From Roseomonas fluvialis (lineage in GTDB: Bacteria > Pseudomonadota > Alphaproteobacteria > Acetobacterales > Acetobacteraceae), in assembly GCF_022846615.1 (NCBI RefSeq), contig NZ_AP025637.1:2071001-2135000 (forward strand): DNA of 64,000 nt, written 5' to 3'. Positions 37,440 through 46,347 of the stretch are shown here, in pieces. The notes beneath the pieces were generated by a model. It had not been told where the DNA came from. It was given only the letters and a program-made list of their open reading frames with translations, and searched no databases. A program made the position numbers and the translations under genes. Numbering within the stretch: the first letter of the stretch is position 1; each line of letters begins with the position of its first letter.

Positions 37440-38389
37440 GCGAGGATCGCCTCGACCACCTCCTGCACCTCGAGCGCCTCGCGCAGCGTGGCCAGGTGAT
37501 GCGGCTGCCCGCGCGTCATGGCGGCGACGCCGTCGAGCTGCCGTTGTAGCACCATGGGGCGCATCTTCTCGTTCGGCAGCGCGTCGGGTGCCGCCGACCA
37601 CACGCCATCGGCGCCACGACGCTCGGCAAAGGACCAGTCGCGCAGGCGGATCGCGCCGGCCGGAGTCTCCAGCCGCCATTCATTATAGTCATCGGCCAGC
37701 GTGGTGCCCACGCCACCCGACAGCGTGACCGGCACACCGCCGGCCGTCAGGCGCGCGGCAATCGCGGTCTCGGCGCGACCGGGGGCATCGAAGCGCGCCT
37801 GCGCGGCGTCGAGCGAAAGCGCGCCGAGCTGGCGGCGCGTCAGGAACAGGAAATGCGAGACGACCTCCCGCGTGAAGCCGCCCTGTTCGCGGCGATCGAG
37901 CCACGCCGCCGCATCGCGCTGCCACGATCGAGGCCAGGCCGCGAAGGCGACGGTAATGGCGGCCTCGCGCGGGGTGCCGATATCCGCGTGCCAGGCTTCG
38001 AGCTGTGCGACCGCGGGCGAGGACGCCATCGGGAAGTTCACCGCGCCACGCGCGCCCGCGGCTTCCGCCGCGGCGACGAAATCGCGCGCCGCCTGCGTGT
38101 CGACCGATAGCGGCTTCTCCAGGAACGCCGCCTTGCCCGCGGCGAACGCCGCCCGCGCATGCGCCAGGTGGAAGGCCGGCGGCGAGGCGACATACAGGCA
38201 GTCGCAGGCCGCGATCACCGCCTCGGCGGATGGCAGCATCGGCACGCCCGGCGCGGCGGCGGCCAGGCGAGCGGCGGCCTCCGGCGCCGGGTCCCACACG
38301 CCGGCGATGCGCACCTGCGCATGCCCGGCCGCGAAGCGCGCGAGCCGTTCCCCCATGATGCCGAAGCCCACGATACCGAGCGCGATCAT
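37427..38389 (-). CDS. Gfo/Idh/MocA-family oxidoreductase
   Basis: This 320-residue NAD(P)-dependent dehydrogenase has a Rossmann start IALGIVGFGIMGERLARF and the catalytic Lys motif EKPLS (about residue 92). These enzymes act on sugars, inositols or related polyols; the substrate is unknown. The gene is convergent with pobA and overlaps its 3' end by 13 bases. It is divergent from the enoyl-CoA hydratase gene. Confidence 0.85.
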   Translation of the reverse strand: MIALGIVGFGIMGERLARFAAGHAQVRIAGVWDPAPEAAARLAAAAPGVPMLPSAEAVIAACDCLYVASPPAFHLAHARAAFAAGKAAFLEKPLSVDTQAARDFVAAAEAAGARGAVNFPMASSPAVAQLEAWHADIGTPREAAITVAFAAWPRSWQRDAAAWLDRREQGGFTREVVSHFLFLTRRQLGALSLDAAQARFDAPGRAETAIAARLTAGGVPVTLSGGVGTTLADDYNEWRLETPAGAIRLRDWSFAERRGADGVWSAAPDALPNEKMRPMVLQRQLDGVAAMTRGQPHHLATLREALEVQEVVEAILAQPA

Positions 38390-38475
38390 GTGCGCAGCCC
38401 CCCTGTGTTCGTCGCCCTGTATCGCCGCCCGCGCCGCCGCGGTCTATCCTGCGCGCGCAAGCGATGGGGGAACGC

Positions 38476-39273
38476 ATGTCCGAGACCGAAACGCCGGTGC
38501 AGATCACGCGCGAGGGGCCGGTGGTTCGCCTCACGCTCAATCGCCCGCAGCGCCGCAACGCGATGAACAACGCGATGGGCGCGGCGCTGGACGCGGCGCT
38601 CGATGCGCTGGAGGCGGACCATGACTCGCGCGTGGTGGTGCTGAGCGGCGCCGGTGGGCATTTCTGCGCAGGGCTCGACCTTGGCGAAGTGGCGTCCGGG
38701 GGCACGGAGGCCGAGCGTCTGGCTGCGCAGCAGGCGCGCAATCATCGCACGGGCCAGCGCTTCCTGCGCCTGTCGCGCCTGCCGCAGGTGGTGGTGGCGG
38801 CGGTGCAGGGTTCGGCGCATGCGGGCGGACTCGGCTGGGTGTGTTCTGCGGACATCGCGATCGCCACCGCCGATGCGCGCTTCTGCGCGCCGGAGGTGCG
38901 CCGCGGCCTGGTGCCGGCGCAGATCCTGCCCTGGTTGACGCGCCGCATGGGCCGCAGCGCTGCCACGCGCATGGTGCTGCGCGGCGATGTGATCGACGCG
39001 ACGGAGGCCGGGCGGCTCGGCCTGGTGCATCAGGTGGTGGACGATGCGGCTGGGCTCGACGCCGCGGTTGGCACTGTGCTGGCCGACCTGCGGCAGGGCG
39101 CGCCGATGGCGCTCGCCGAGACCAAGGCGCTGATCGCTGCCCTGGGTCCGCTCTCGCCGGACGGCTACGCGGAAGCCGGCGCGCAGGCCTTCGCGAAATG
39201 TGCGGCGGGACCGGAAGCGCGCGAGGGCATCGCGGCCTTCCAGCAGAAGCGCCCGCCGGCCTGGGCAGGATGA
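38476..39273 (+). CDS. Enoyl-CoA hydratase/isomerase
   Basis: The 265-residue crotonase-fold protein has oxyanion-hole segments GHFCAGLDLGEV and SAHAGGLGWVCSADIAIA. It would hydrate or isomerise an enoyl-CoA in beta-oxidation or aromatic side-chain breakdown. ATG 38476 is preferred because GGGGGA lies just before it; ATG 38464 four codons upstream is the alternative. The gene runs convergent to the MFS gene. Confidence 0.85.
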   Translation: MSETETPVQITREGPVVRLTLNRPQRRNAMNNAMGAALDAALDALEADHDSRVVVLSGAGGHFCAGLDLGEVASGGTEAERLAAQQARNHRTGQRFLRLSRLPQVVVAAVQGSAHAGGLGWVCSADIAIATADARFCAPEVRRGLVPAQILPWLTRRMGRSAATRMVLRGDVIDATEAGRLGLVHQVVDDAAGLDAAVGTVLADLRQGAPMALAETKALIAALGPLSPDGYAEAGAQAFAKCAAGPEAREGIAAFQQKRPPAWAG

Positions 39274-39274
39274 C

Positions 39275-40462
39275 TTACCGCGCACGCCCGACCAGCGCCG
39301 CCACCACCGCGAGCTGTGCGGCGACCGCCAACATTGGCAGAGTCCAGCCGCCGGTCAGCGTGACCAGCAGCGAGAATACCGACGGTCCGGCGACGTAGCC
39401 CAGGAAGACGAAGAGCGTGGTGCCCGACGTGACGTCGCTGACGCGATCGGGCGGGGCGACGCGCGCGACCTCGGCCAACGAGATGCCATTCCAGGACGCG
39501 CCGACGAAGCCCGCCAGCGCACATAGCGGCAGCAGCAGCGCGTCGGCCTGCGTCGGCAGCAGCGCCAACGCCGCCACGCTGCCCGCCGCGACGAAGCCCT
39601 GCACCACCAGGTTGCGCGTGGCGTTCCCGGTGCGGTCCGCGAGCCAGCCCAGCAGGATGCGCGCCACCACGCCCGCCACCTGCATTGCGGCAAATACGCC
39701 GCCGGCCTCGACCAGGCCCATGCCGCGGGTTTCGACCAGCCAGGTGACGGTGAAGGAGAACAGGCAGCCCTGGCACAGCGCGAAGGCGACCGACAGCGCA
39801 GTCAGGCGCGGCAGCAGCGGATCGACGCGCAAGGCGGCGATGGGTGCAGCGATGGTGTGCGCGGAGAGCACGTCGCGCAGGGCTATGCTGCGCGTCGCGT
39901 CGCGCTCGGCATCCAGCATCGATCGCAGCGGCTGGATCGCGGCGGCGGCAAGCAGCGAGGTGCCGACCGCCACCAGCAGGGCGGCGGGCCAGCCCGCGGC
40001 GATGGCAATGGGCGCCGCGACCAGCCCCGCCAGCGCGCCCCCCAGCGGCGCGCCGGCCTGCTTGACCGAGAAGATCAGCGTGCGGTGGTGCTTCGGCGCC
40101 GTCGCGGCGAGGATGCGGCTGCCCGCGGGCGGGGAGGGGCCATAGCCCACGCCCAGCAGCAGCGAGGCGAGGCCAATAGCGGCCACCGTGCCCAGGCCCG
40201 CGACGAGCAGCGCGACCGCGGCCAGCACCGCCCCGGCCTGCAGCATCCTGACCGGCCCCAGCCGCGCAAGGAAAGGCCCGCCCAGCAGCAGGAACAGCAC
40301 CGTGCCGAAGGCCACCAGGGAGGAGAAATTGCCGATGCGCTCGGGCGCCAGGCCGGCGCTGGCGGTGATGAGCGGCGCCACCACGGGCAGCGTCTGCGTC
40401 ATGAAGGACGCGACGGACTGCATCAGAAGGGTGGCCCCGAGGGCGGCGATCCAGGGTGCCAT
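39275..40462 (-). CDS. MFS transporter
   Basis: The 395-residue protein has about 12 predicted helices. The loop motif between helices 2 and 3 (LGGPFLARLGPVRM) and the helix-5 region (APLGGALAGLV) fit the major facilitator superfamily. Substrate is unknown. ATG 40462 (MAPWIAALG) gives a normal first helix. The stop is 2 bases beyond the end of the convergent hydratase gene. Confidence 0.85.
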   Translation of the reverse strand: MAPWIAALGATLLMQSVASFMTQTLPVVAPLITASAGLAPERIGNFSSLVAFGTVLFLLLGGPFLARLGPVRMLQAGAVLAAVALLVAGLGTVAAIGLASLLLGVGYGPSPPAGSRILAATAPKHHRTLIFSVKQAGAPLGGALAGLVAAPIAIAAGWPAALLVAVGTSLLAAAAIQPLRSMLDAERDATRSIALRDVLSAHTIAAPIAALRVDPLLPRLTALSVAFALCQGCLFSFTVTWLVETRGMGLVEAGGVFAAMQVAGVVARILLGWLADRTGNATRNLVVQGFVAAGSVAALALLPTQADALLLPLCALAGFVGASWNGISLAEVARVAPPDRVSDVTSGTTLFVFLGYVAGPSVFSLLVTLTGGWTLPMLAVAAQLAVVAALVGRAR

Positions 40463-40571
40463 GATGCACAGCCTAGGCGCCATGCGCATGGGTGCAACAC
40501 CCGCGCCGCGGCTTGCCAGCGGCGCGGCAGCGGCGGAGCATCCGGCGCATCACGCGCGGAAGGGAACGACC

Positions 40572-41447
40572 ATGGCGCAACGCATCGGCTTCATCGGGCT
40601 CGGCATGATGGGACTGCCCATGGCGCGATCGCTGCTGGCACGCGGCTTTGCGGTGCTGGCCTGCGATACGGCAGCCGCGGCACGCGATGCCTTGGCCGAG
40701 CGTGCGGCACCCGGAGCGGTGCAGTTCGCGCCCGACCCCGCTGCGGTCGCGGCGGGCGTTGATGTGGTCGTGCTGATGCTGCCCAACAGCCGCATCGTCG
40801 CAACGGTGATGGAAGCGCTACTGCCGGCGCTGCGGCCCGGCATGCTCGTGATCGACATGGGATCCTCGGAGCCGGGCGAGACGCGGCGCTTCGCGGCGCT
40901 GGCGGCGGACCGCGGCGCGGGCTTCGTCGATGCGCCGGTTTCGGGCAGCGTGGCGAAGGCGCAGACGGGCACGTTGGCCATCATGGTTGGCGGTGAAGTT
41001 GCGGCCTTCGCGCAGGCTGAGCCGGTGCTGCGCGGGATGGGGGAGGCGATCATCCGCACCGGCGCCGTCGGCTCGGCGCATGCGATGAAGGCGCTGAACA
41101 ACTTCGTCTATGCAGCCGGGCTCCTGGCCACCGCCGAGGCGCTGCGGATGGGGGAGGCGCTGGGGCTGGACCTCGGCATCCTGACCGATGTGATGAACGC
41201 GTCGTCGGGCCGGAACATTGCGACCGAGACCAAGGCGCGGCAGGAGATCATCCCGCGCCGCTACGCCGGCGGCTTCCAGCTCGGCCTCATGCGCAAGGAC
41301 CTGGAGACGGCGGGCAGCATCGCGGAGGGCACGGGCGTCGATGCGCCCTCGCTCGCGCTATGCCGTTCGCTGTGGACGGATGCGGTGGAACGGCTTGGCC
41401 CCAAGGTCGACAATACCGAGATCCACCGCTTCCTGAACGAGCGGTAG
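40572..41447 (+). CDS. NAD(P)-dependent beta-hydroxyacid dehydrogenase (3-HIBADH type)
   Basis: The 291-residue dehydrogenase has an N-terminal IGFIGLGMMGLPMARSL (cofactor motif), the substrate motif FVDAPVSGSVAKAQTG and the catalytic Lys region AMKALNN. It would oxidise a beta-hydroxyacid such as 3-hydroxyisobutyrate or tartronate semialdehyde. It is divergent from the MFS gene across 109 bp. Confidence 0.88.
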   Translation: MAQRIGFIGLGMMGLPMARSLLARGFAVLACDTAAAARDALAERAAPGAVQFAPDPAAVAAGVDVVVLMLPNSRIVATVMEALLPALRPGMLVIDMGSSEPGETRRFAALAADRGAGFVDAPVSGSVAKAQTGTLAIMVGGEVAAFAQAEPVLRGMGEAIIRTGAVGSAHAMKALNNFVYAAGLLATAEALRMGEALGLDLGILTDVMNASSGRNIATETKARQEIIPRRYAGGFQLGLMRKDLETAGSIAEGTGVDAPSLALCRSLWTDAVERLGPKVDNTEIHRFLNER

Positions 41448-41506
41448 GCGCTGTCGCCAAGCAGCCGATCCACCGCTTCGCCGTTGCCGCGTTTGCGGAT
41501 CGGGCG

Positions 41507-42196
41507 CTACTCGAAGATCGCCACGGCGCGGATCGGGCTCGCGGTTCCGCCGCGGATCTTCAGCGGGAAGCCGATGAAGCGGAAGCGCCCGCGCCCGATC
41601 AGCTTGTCGAGGTTTGCGAGGCATTCCATGTGCGTGATGCCGCGCTCGGCGCAGGCCATGTGCGCCTGGAAATTGGGCTCGCCTTCCGGTGCGGGGCTGA
41701 TCGCCTCGACGCCGAACATGCCGATGCCTTGGTCGGCCAGCCAATGGATCGCGGGCAGCGACAGCCCGGGGAAATCATGCAGGTAGCCGGGCTTGCCGAG
41801 CAGGCGTTCATTCGTCGCGAGCCACACCAGCACGGTGTCGCCCTTCTGGATCGTCTGGCCTGACTTCGCCACGGCCGCCTGGACTTCCTCCAGCGTCGCC
41901 GCGGTCTTCAGCGGAATGTGCGACAGGTCGATACAGAATGCGCTCGTGTAGAACTTCTCCAGCGGCATTTCGTCGACCGACTGCGCGCCGGGGCGCGGGT
42001 CGAAGTGCACGGGCGCGTCGACATGCGACCCGGCATGGTCGCTCAGCGACAGGAACATCGCCTTGCTGCTGAAGGTGGTGTTGCCGGCGTGCTTCTTCTC
42101 GCTGTGGTCGTTCCACACCGTCATCACCACCGGCGGGTGGCTCGGATGTGTTTGCGTGCGGTGAAAGATCTCGCGGCTGAGATCGATGATTTCCAT
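41507..42196 (-). CDS. Cyclase-family protein (kynurenine formamidase type)
   Basis: The 229-residue protein has the metal-binding signature DHAGSHVDAPVHF (His-x3-His-x-Asp-x-Pro-x-His) of the Zn-dependent cyclase/formamidase family. It lies 12 bases downstream of the amidohydrolase gene and closes the ABC transporter operon. It probably hydrolyses an amide, formamide or lactone in the same pathway. Confidence 0.88.
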   Translation of the reverse strand: MEIIDLSREIFHRTQTHPSHPPVVMTVWNDHSEKKHAGNTTFSSKAMFLSLSDHAGSHVDAPVHFDPRPGAQSVDEMPLEKFYTSAFCIDLSHIPLKTAATLEEVQAAVAKSGQTIQKGDTVLVWLATNERLLGKPGYLHDFPGLSLPAIHWLADQGIGMFGVEAISPAPEGEPNFQAHMACAERGITHMECLANLDKLIGRGRFRFIGFPLKIRGGTASPIRAVAIFE

Positions 42197-42208
42197 GACT
42201 TCGTTCCC

Positions 42209-43717
42209 TCAGGCCGGCGCGTCGCACAGATATTGACGCAGGTGGTAGGGCTGCGCCGCGAAGGCCGGGCAGAAGGAGGAAACGACGGGTTCGAGCTTGT
42301 CGTAAAGGTCCTTGAACTCGACGTTCAGCGCCTCGAGCCGTTCGCGCGCCGCTTCAGCCTCCACGGCCAGCTTCGCCAGGTCGATGGTCAGCAGCTTGCG
42401 GTCCTGGACCACGAAGCGCCCGCCGATCATCACATGGCGCACGCCGGTGCCGTCTTCCGTGTGCACCACCTGGTTGACCGACCAATTGTGCGGGATCCAG
42501 TTGATGGAAGCCAGGTCGAGGAAGACGATATCCGCCTTCTTGCCCGGCGCGATCGCGCCGATGTCGTCGAAGCCAAGCGCACGCGCGGACCCCTGCGTCG
42601 CGGCGGTGTAGATTTCCTCGACGCCGGCCCAGTGCCGCGGGTCGGGCGTCTGGACCTTCGACAGCATGGAGGCGTAGCGCATCGCTTCGTACATGTTCTG
42701 GTTGTCGGAGCAGTTCGCACCATCGGTGCCGATACCGACATTCACGCCGACATCGCGTGCGCGGCGGAAGCGGAACATGCCATTGCCGAGGCGCATGTTG
42801 CTGCCCGGGTTGTGCGCCATCGACGCACCCCGGTCGCGCAGGATCTTGAGGTCGTCGTCATCCAGCCAGATGGCATGTGCGGCGACGAAATCCGGCCCGA
42901 CCAGGCCGAGGCTGTCCATGTGCTGCACCAGCGTCTTGCCGTAGCGCTTGATGCCGACCAGCGCCTGCACCTTGCTCTCGCCGACATGGCTGTGCAGGCC
43001 GACCTTGTAGTCGCGCGCGAGATCCCGGCAGCCGCACATGAACGCGTCCGAGCAGTGGTGCGGGATGGTCGGCGCGACGGCCGCGCGGATGTCGTGGCCA
43101 TTCCAGCGCCAATTCGCCAGCACGCCGCGCATCGCATCGACGGTGCGCTCCCAGGCCGGCAGGCGCAGCTTGTCCACGCGCGCCTGCAAGGGCGTGGGCA
43201 GTGCGTCATACAGGCCAGGGATGGCTTCATACACCGTGCGGTCGGCGACCATCGGCGCGATCACCGCGCGCATGCCGATGCCATGGTAGGCCTCGGCCAC
43301 GGCATCCAGCCCTTCGGCGGACGGCATCGGGAATTCGTAGTAGAGGTCGTAGGCCGCGGTGCAGCCCTTCAGCACCATCTCTGCCGCGACGATCTGCGTG
43401 GTGAGCTTCTTGTCCTGCAGCGATCGCGACCCGCCGATCCAGGGTGCGGCCGCCAGCAGCAACTCCAGCGTCCACTTGTCGCCCTGGCCGCGCGCCAGCC
43501 CACCATGGCCGTGCGTATGCGCGTTGATCAGTCCGGGATGGATCAGGCAGCCCGTGGCATCGACTACCTTCGCGTCTGGCGGGGCGGCGATGCCGGCGCC
43601 GACCTCGATGATGACGCCATCGCGGACCAGCACATCGGCGGGTGCGGCGCGGCGCAGGCCCGCATCGGCCAGCAGCGCGCCGCGGATGATGGTGGTGCCG
43701 GGTTCGTTCGCAGCCAT
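42209..43717 (-). CDS. Amidohydrolase-superfamily deaminase/chlorohydrolase-like enzyme
   Basis: The 502-residue metal-dependent hydrolase has HTHGHGG (two metal His), GLHSHVGE, AAHAIWLDD and a late metal Asp in IGTDGANCSDN. These match the AtzB/TrzN/SsnA deaminase group that hydrolyses ring C-N or C-X bonds of purine- or triazine-like compounds. It sits between its transporter genes and a cyclase, so uptake and ring hydrolysis are probably linked. Confidence 0.88.
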   Translation of the reverse strand: MAANEPGTTIIRGALLADAGLRRAAPADVLVRDGVIIEVGAGIAAPPDAKVVDATGCLIHPGLINAHTHGHGGLARGQGDKWTLELLLAAAPWIGGSRSLQDKKLTTQIVAAEMVLKGCTAAYDLYYEFPMPSAEGLDAVAEAYHGIGMRAVIAPMVADRTVYEAIPGLYDALPTPLQARVDKLRLPAWERTVDAMRGVLANWRWNGHDIRAAVAPTIPHHCSDAFMCGCRDLARDYKVGLHSHVGESKVQALVGIKRYGKTLVQHMDSLGLVGPDFVAAHAIWLDDDDLKILRDRGASMAHNPGSNMRLGNGMFRFRRARDVGVNVGIGTDGANCSDNQNMYEAMRYASMLSKVQTPDPRHWAGVEEIYTAATQGSARALGFDDIGAIAPGKKADIVFLDLASINWIPHNWSVNQVVHTEDGTGVRHVMIGGRFVVQDRKLLTIDLAKLAVEAEAARERLEALNVEFKDLYDKLEPVVSSFCPAFAAQPYHLRQYLCDAPA

Positions 43718-43731
43718 GGTGCGGTCTCTCG

Positions 43732-44508
43732 TCAGGCGGTGGGCGGGGCGGAGGTCTCCGCACCGCTCGACCAGGGGAACAGGATGCGTTCGGCAATGGA
43801 CACGGCCTGGAACAGGACGATGCCCATGATGGCGAGGATCACCACCGCGCTGAAGGCCAGCGGCGTGCGGAAGAAGGCCATCGAGGTCTGGATCAGGTAG
43901 CCGAGCCCGGCATCGGCGCCGACGAATTCGGCGACCACCGCGCCGACCACCGACAGCGCCGCGGCCACCTTCAGCCCGCCGAAGACGAAGGGCACGGCGA
44001 AGGGCAGACGGATGCGCAGCAATTCCTGGATTCGCCCCGCGCGGCAGGCGCGGCCAAGTTCGATCAGTTCCGGCGGCGTCGCCATCAGCCCTGCGACGGA
44101 CGCCACCACCAGCGGAAAGAAGGCCACCAGGAAGGTGACGATCACACGTGGCAATTCATTCGCGCCGAGCGCCACGATCAGGATGGGCGCGAGCGCCACC
44201 TTCGGGATGGATTGCGTGACCACCAGCAGCGGATAGATCGCTGCCGAGATAGCCCGCGACGACGCTATCAGCATCGCCAGCGGCAGGCTGACCAGCACCG
44301 AGGCCGCGAAGCCCAGCAGCACCGTCATCAGCGTGGACATCGTGTGTTCCAGCACCATCGGCCAGACGGCGATAGTCGCGGTCCAAATGGCCGATGGCGC
44401 CGGCAGAAGGAATTCGCGGATGCCGAAGAAGCGCACGCCGACTTCCCAGACGACGAACAGCGCGACCACGGCGATCCAGGCCGGCAGCGCGGCCTTGAAA
44501 CGCGTCAT
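43732..44508 (-). CDS. ABC transporter permease (SsuC/ThiX type)
   Basis: This is a 258-residue permease with six helices and an EAA-like loop ELIELGRACRAGRIQELLRIRLPFA. It partners the ATPase encoded 4 bases upstream. ATG 44508 (MTRFKAALP) is chosen because the upstream gene ends at 44513; the longer frame overlaps that gene. Confidence 0.9.
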   Translation of the reverse strand: MTRFKAALPAWIAVVALFVVWEVGVRFFGIREFLLPAPSAIWTATIAVWPMVLEHTMSTLMTVLLGFAASVLVSLPLAMLIASSRAISAAIYPLLVVTQSIPKVALAPILIVALGANELPRVIVTFLVAFFPLVVASVAGLMATPPELIELGRACRAGRIQELLRIRLPFAVPFVFGGLKVAAALSVVGAVVAEFVGADAGLGYLIQTSMAFFRTPLAFSAVVILAIMGIVLFQAVSIAERILFPWSSGAETSAPPTA

Positions 44509-44512
44509 GGTC

Positions 44513-45283
44513 TCACGCCGCGCGGGCGGCGCGTTCGCCGAAGATGTGGTCGCGGATGCGGCGTGCGCAGCGCTGGAACTCATCGCTTCCCTCCTGGTCG
44601 AAGGATCGTGGGCGGGACAGGTCCACCTGCACCACGTCCACGATGCGGCCTGGCCGCGGGGACATCACCACCACGCGGTCGGCGAGAAGAACGGCTTCCG
44701 GGATCGAATGCGTGACGAACAGCACGCCCATCTTCCGCGCCGCCCACAGGCGCAGCAGCTCGATCGACATTTCCTCGCGCGTCAGCGCATCGAGCGCGCC
44801 GAAAGGTTCGTCCATCAGCAGCAGCCGCGGGTCCTGCAAAAGGGCACGGCAGATCGCCACGCGCTGCTGCATGCCGCCCGAGAGCTCGCGGGGGAGTTTC
44901 GATTCGAACCCTGCAAGGCCCGCAGTCGCCAGCAGCTTCCGCGCGCGCTCCTCGGTATCGCTCGCCATGCGCCCCATCAGCCGCAGCGGAAAGGTCACGT
45001 TGCGCAGCACATCCGCCCAGGGCAGCAGCGTCGCGGCCTGGAACACCATGGCGGTCTCGGCGCGCGGGGTGGTCACGCGCGACCCGTCGATCAGCGTGGC
45101 TCCGCCGCTCGGCGGCACCAGCCCGGCCGCGAGCCGCAGCAGCGTCGACTTCCCGCAACCCGAGGCGCCGACGATGGCGACGAACTCGCCCTCCTTCACC
45201 TCGAGCGATACGTCGCGCAGGGCTTCCACGGCCGCACCGTCGCGGCCGCGGAAGGTCTTGGAGATGCCTTCGAACCGGATCAC
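44513..45283 (-). CDS. ABC transporter ATP-binding protein (SsuB/ThiZ type)
   Basis: This is a 256-residue ATPase. Walker A is GASGCGKST, the signature is LSGGMQQRV and Walker B is LLLMDEPFGALD. GTG 45283 is the start: it overlaps the stop of the binding-protein gene by 4 bases (GTGA), and the translation VIRFEGISKTF fits the family. Confidence 0.9.
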   Translation of the reverse strand: MIRFEGISKTFRGRDGAAVEALRDVSLEVKEGEFVAIVGASGCGKSTLLRLAAGLVPPSGGATLIDGSRVTTPRAETAMVFQAATLLPWADVLRNVTFPLRLMGRMASDTEERARKLLATAGLAGFESKLPRELSGGMQQRVAICRALLQDPRLLLMDEPFGALDALTREEMSIELLRLWAARKMGVLFVTHSIPEAVLLADRVVVMSPRPGRIVDVVQVDLSRPRSFDQEGSDEFQRCARRIRDHIFGERAARAA

Positions 45284-46263
45284 GGCAGCAGGCTGGTGTC
45301 GACCGCCTGGCGGTAGTCCCAGGCCGGGTCGATCTGCTGCGACGCCGCCACCTGTTCCCAAGTGAAGCGCAGCCGCTCCGGGTCCTGCCGGCCGAGCCCG
45401 GTCTGCCGCGCGTGATCGGTGAAGACATAGGACATGGTGGCGCGCAGCGAGCCCTGGCAGTCATCCAGTTCGACCTCGCGGTTGCGCTGCACGTGCAGGC
45501 GGCAGGCTTCCTCCTGATTCGCATTCGCCCAGGTCAGGGCGTTGGTCGCCCCACGCAGGAATCGGCGTACCAGGTCGGGGTTGCGCTGGATCGTCTCGTC
45601 GGTGGCCATCAGCGTGGTGGCGTAGATCGCGAAGCCCGTCTCGACGAAGGGCAGCACCACGATCTCCTCGCCCGCCCGCTGCGCCGCCTTGTTCTGGTAG
45701 TAGTGGTGGATCGCGAAGAAGGGCGCCGCATCGAGCCGGCGGCTGATCAGCAGCGCCGCCATCGCCGAGGCATCCGTGTTCACCCACACGATACGGTCGG
45801 GGTTGGTGCCGGCGCGGCGCGCTACCTCGGGGAAATACAGACGGTGGCTGTTGCCCGGCGTGATGCCGATGCGCCGCCCCTCCAGCCCCTGGAAATTCGT
45901 GATGCCGGAGGACCGCAGCACGAACATCGAATGCGGCGAATGCGTGTAGATCTGCATGATGGCGCGCACCGGCGTGTTCTGCCTGGCGCGCGCCGCCATC
46001 ACCGCGCTGATGTCGGCCACGCCGAAGGCCGCGGTGCCCGCCGCCACCTTGTTGACCGTGTCGCCAGAGCCGTAGCCGCGGGTCAGCGAGATCTCGATCC
46101 CCTGCTCCCGCCAGGCGCCGCGCGCCGCACCCGAGAAGTACGCCGCGTGTTCCCCCGTGGGGATCCAATCGAGTTGCAGCAGAACCCTGTCCTGGGCGCG
46201 GGCAGCCGGTGCGGCCAAGGCCGCGAGCGCGAACAGCCCGGCCGCGATGCAGTTGCGCATCAT
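45280..46263 (-). CDS. NMT1/ThiY-like ABC substrate-binding protein, exported
   Basis: This 327-residue protein has a clear signal peptide (MMRNCIAAGLFALAALAAPAARAQ), unlike the two paralogous cytoplasmic proteins elsewhere in the window. The family motif LDWIPTGEHAAYFSG is at the start of the mature part. It is first in the operon binding protein, ATPase, permease, amidohydrolase, cyclase. Ligands of this family are pyrimidines, sulfonates and related compounds. Confidence 0.9.
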   Translation of the reverse strand: MMRNCIAAGLFALAALAAPAARAQDRVLLQLDWIPTGEHAAYFSGAARGAWREQGIEISLTRGYGSGDTVNKVAAGTAAFGVADISAVMAARARQNTPVRAIMQIYTHSPHSMFVLRSSGITNFQGLEGRRIGITPGNSHRLYFPEVARRAGTNPDRIVWVNTDASAMAALLISRRLDAAPFFAIHHYYQNKAAQRAGEEIVVLPFVETGFAIYATTLMATDETIQRNPDLVRRFLRGATNALTWANANQEEACRLHVQRNREVELDDCQGSLRATMSYVFTDHARQTGLGRQDPERLRFTWEQVAASQQIDPAWDYRQAVDTSLLP

Positions 46264-46347
46264 CGTCCGTCTCCCTGTTTCGTTTGCTGCCGCGCGGCGT
46301 AGTCCCGGATGCGAAGCAGACGACGAAACGGACAGTCGCGCAACCCG

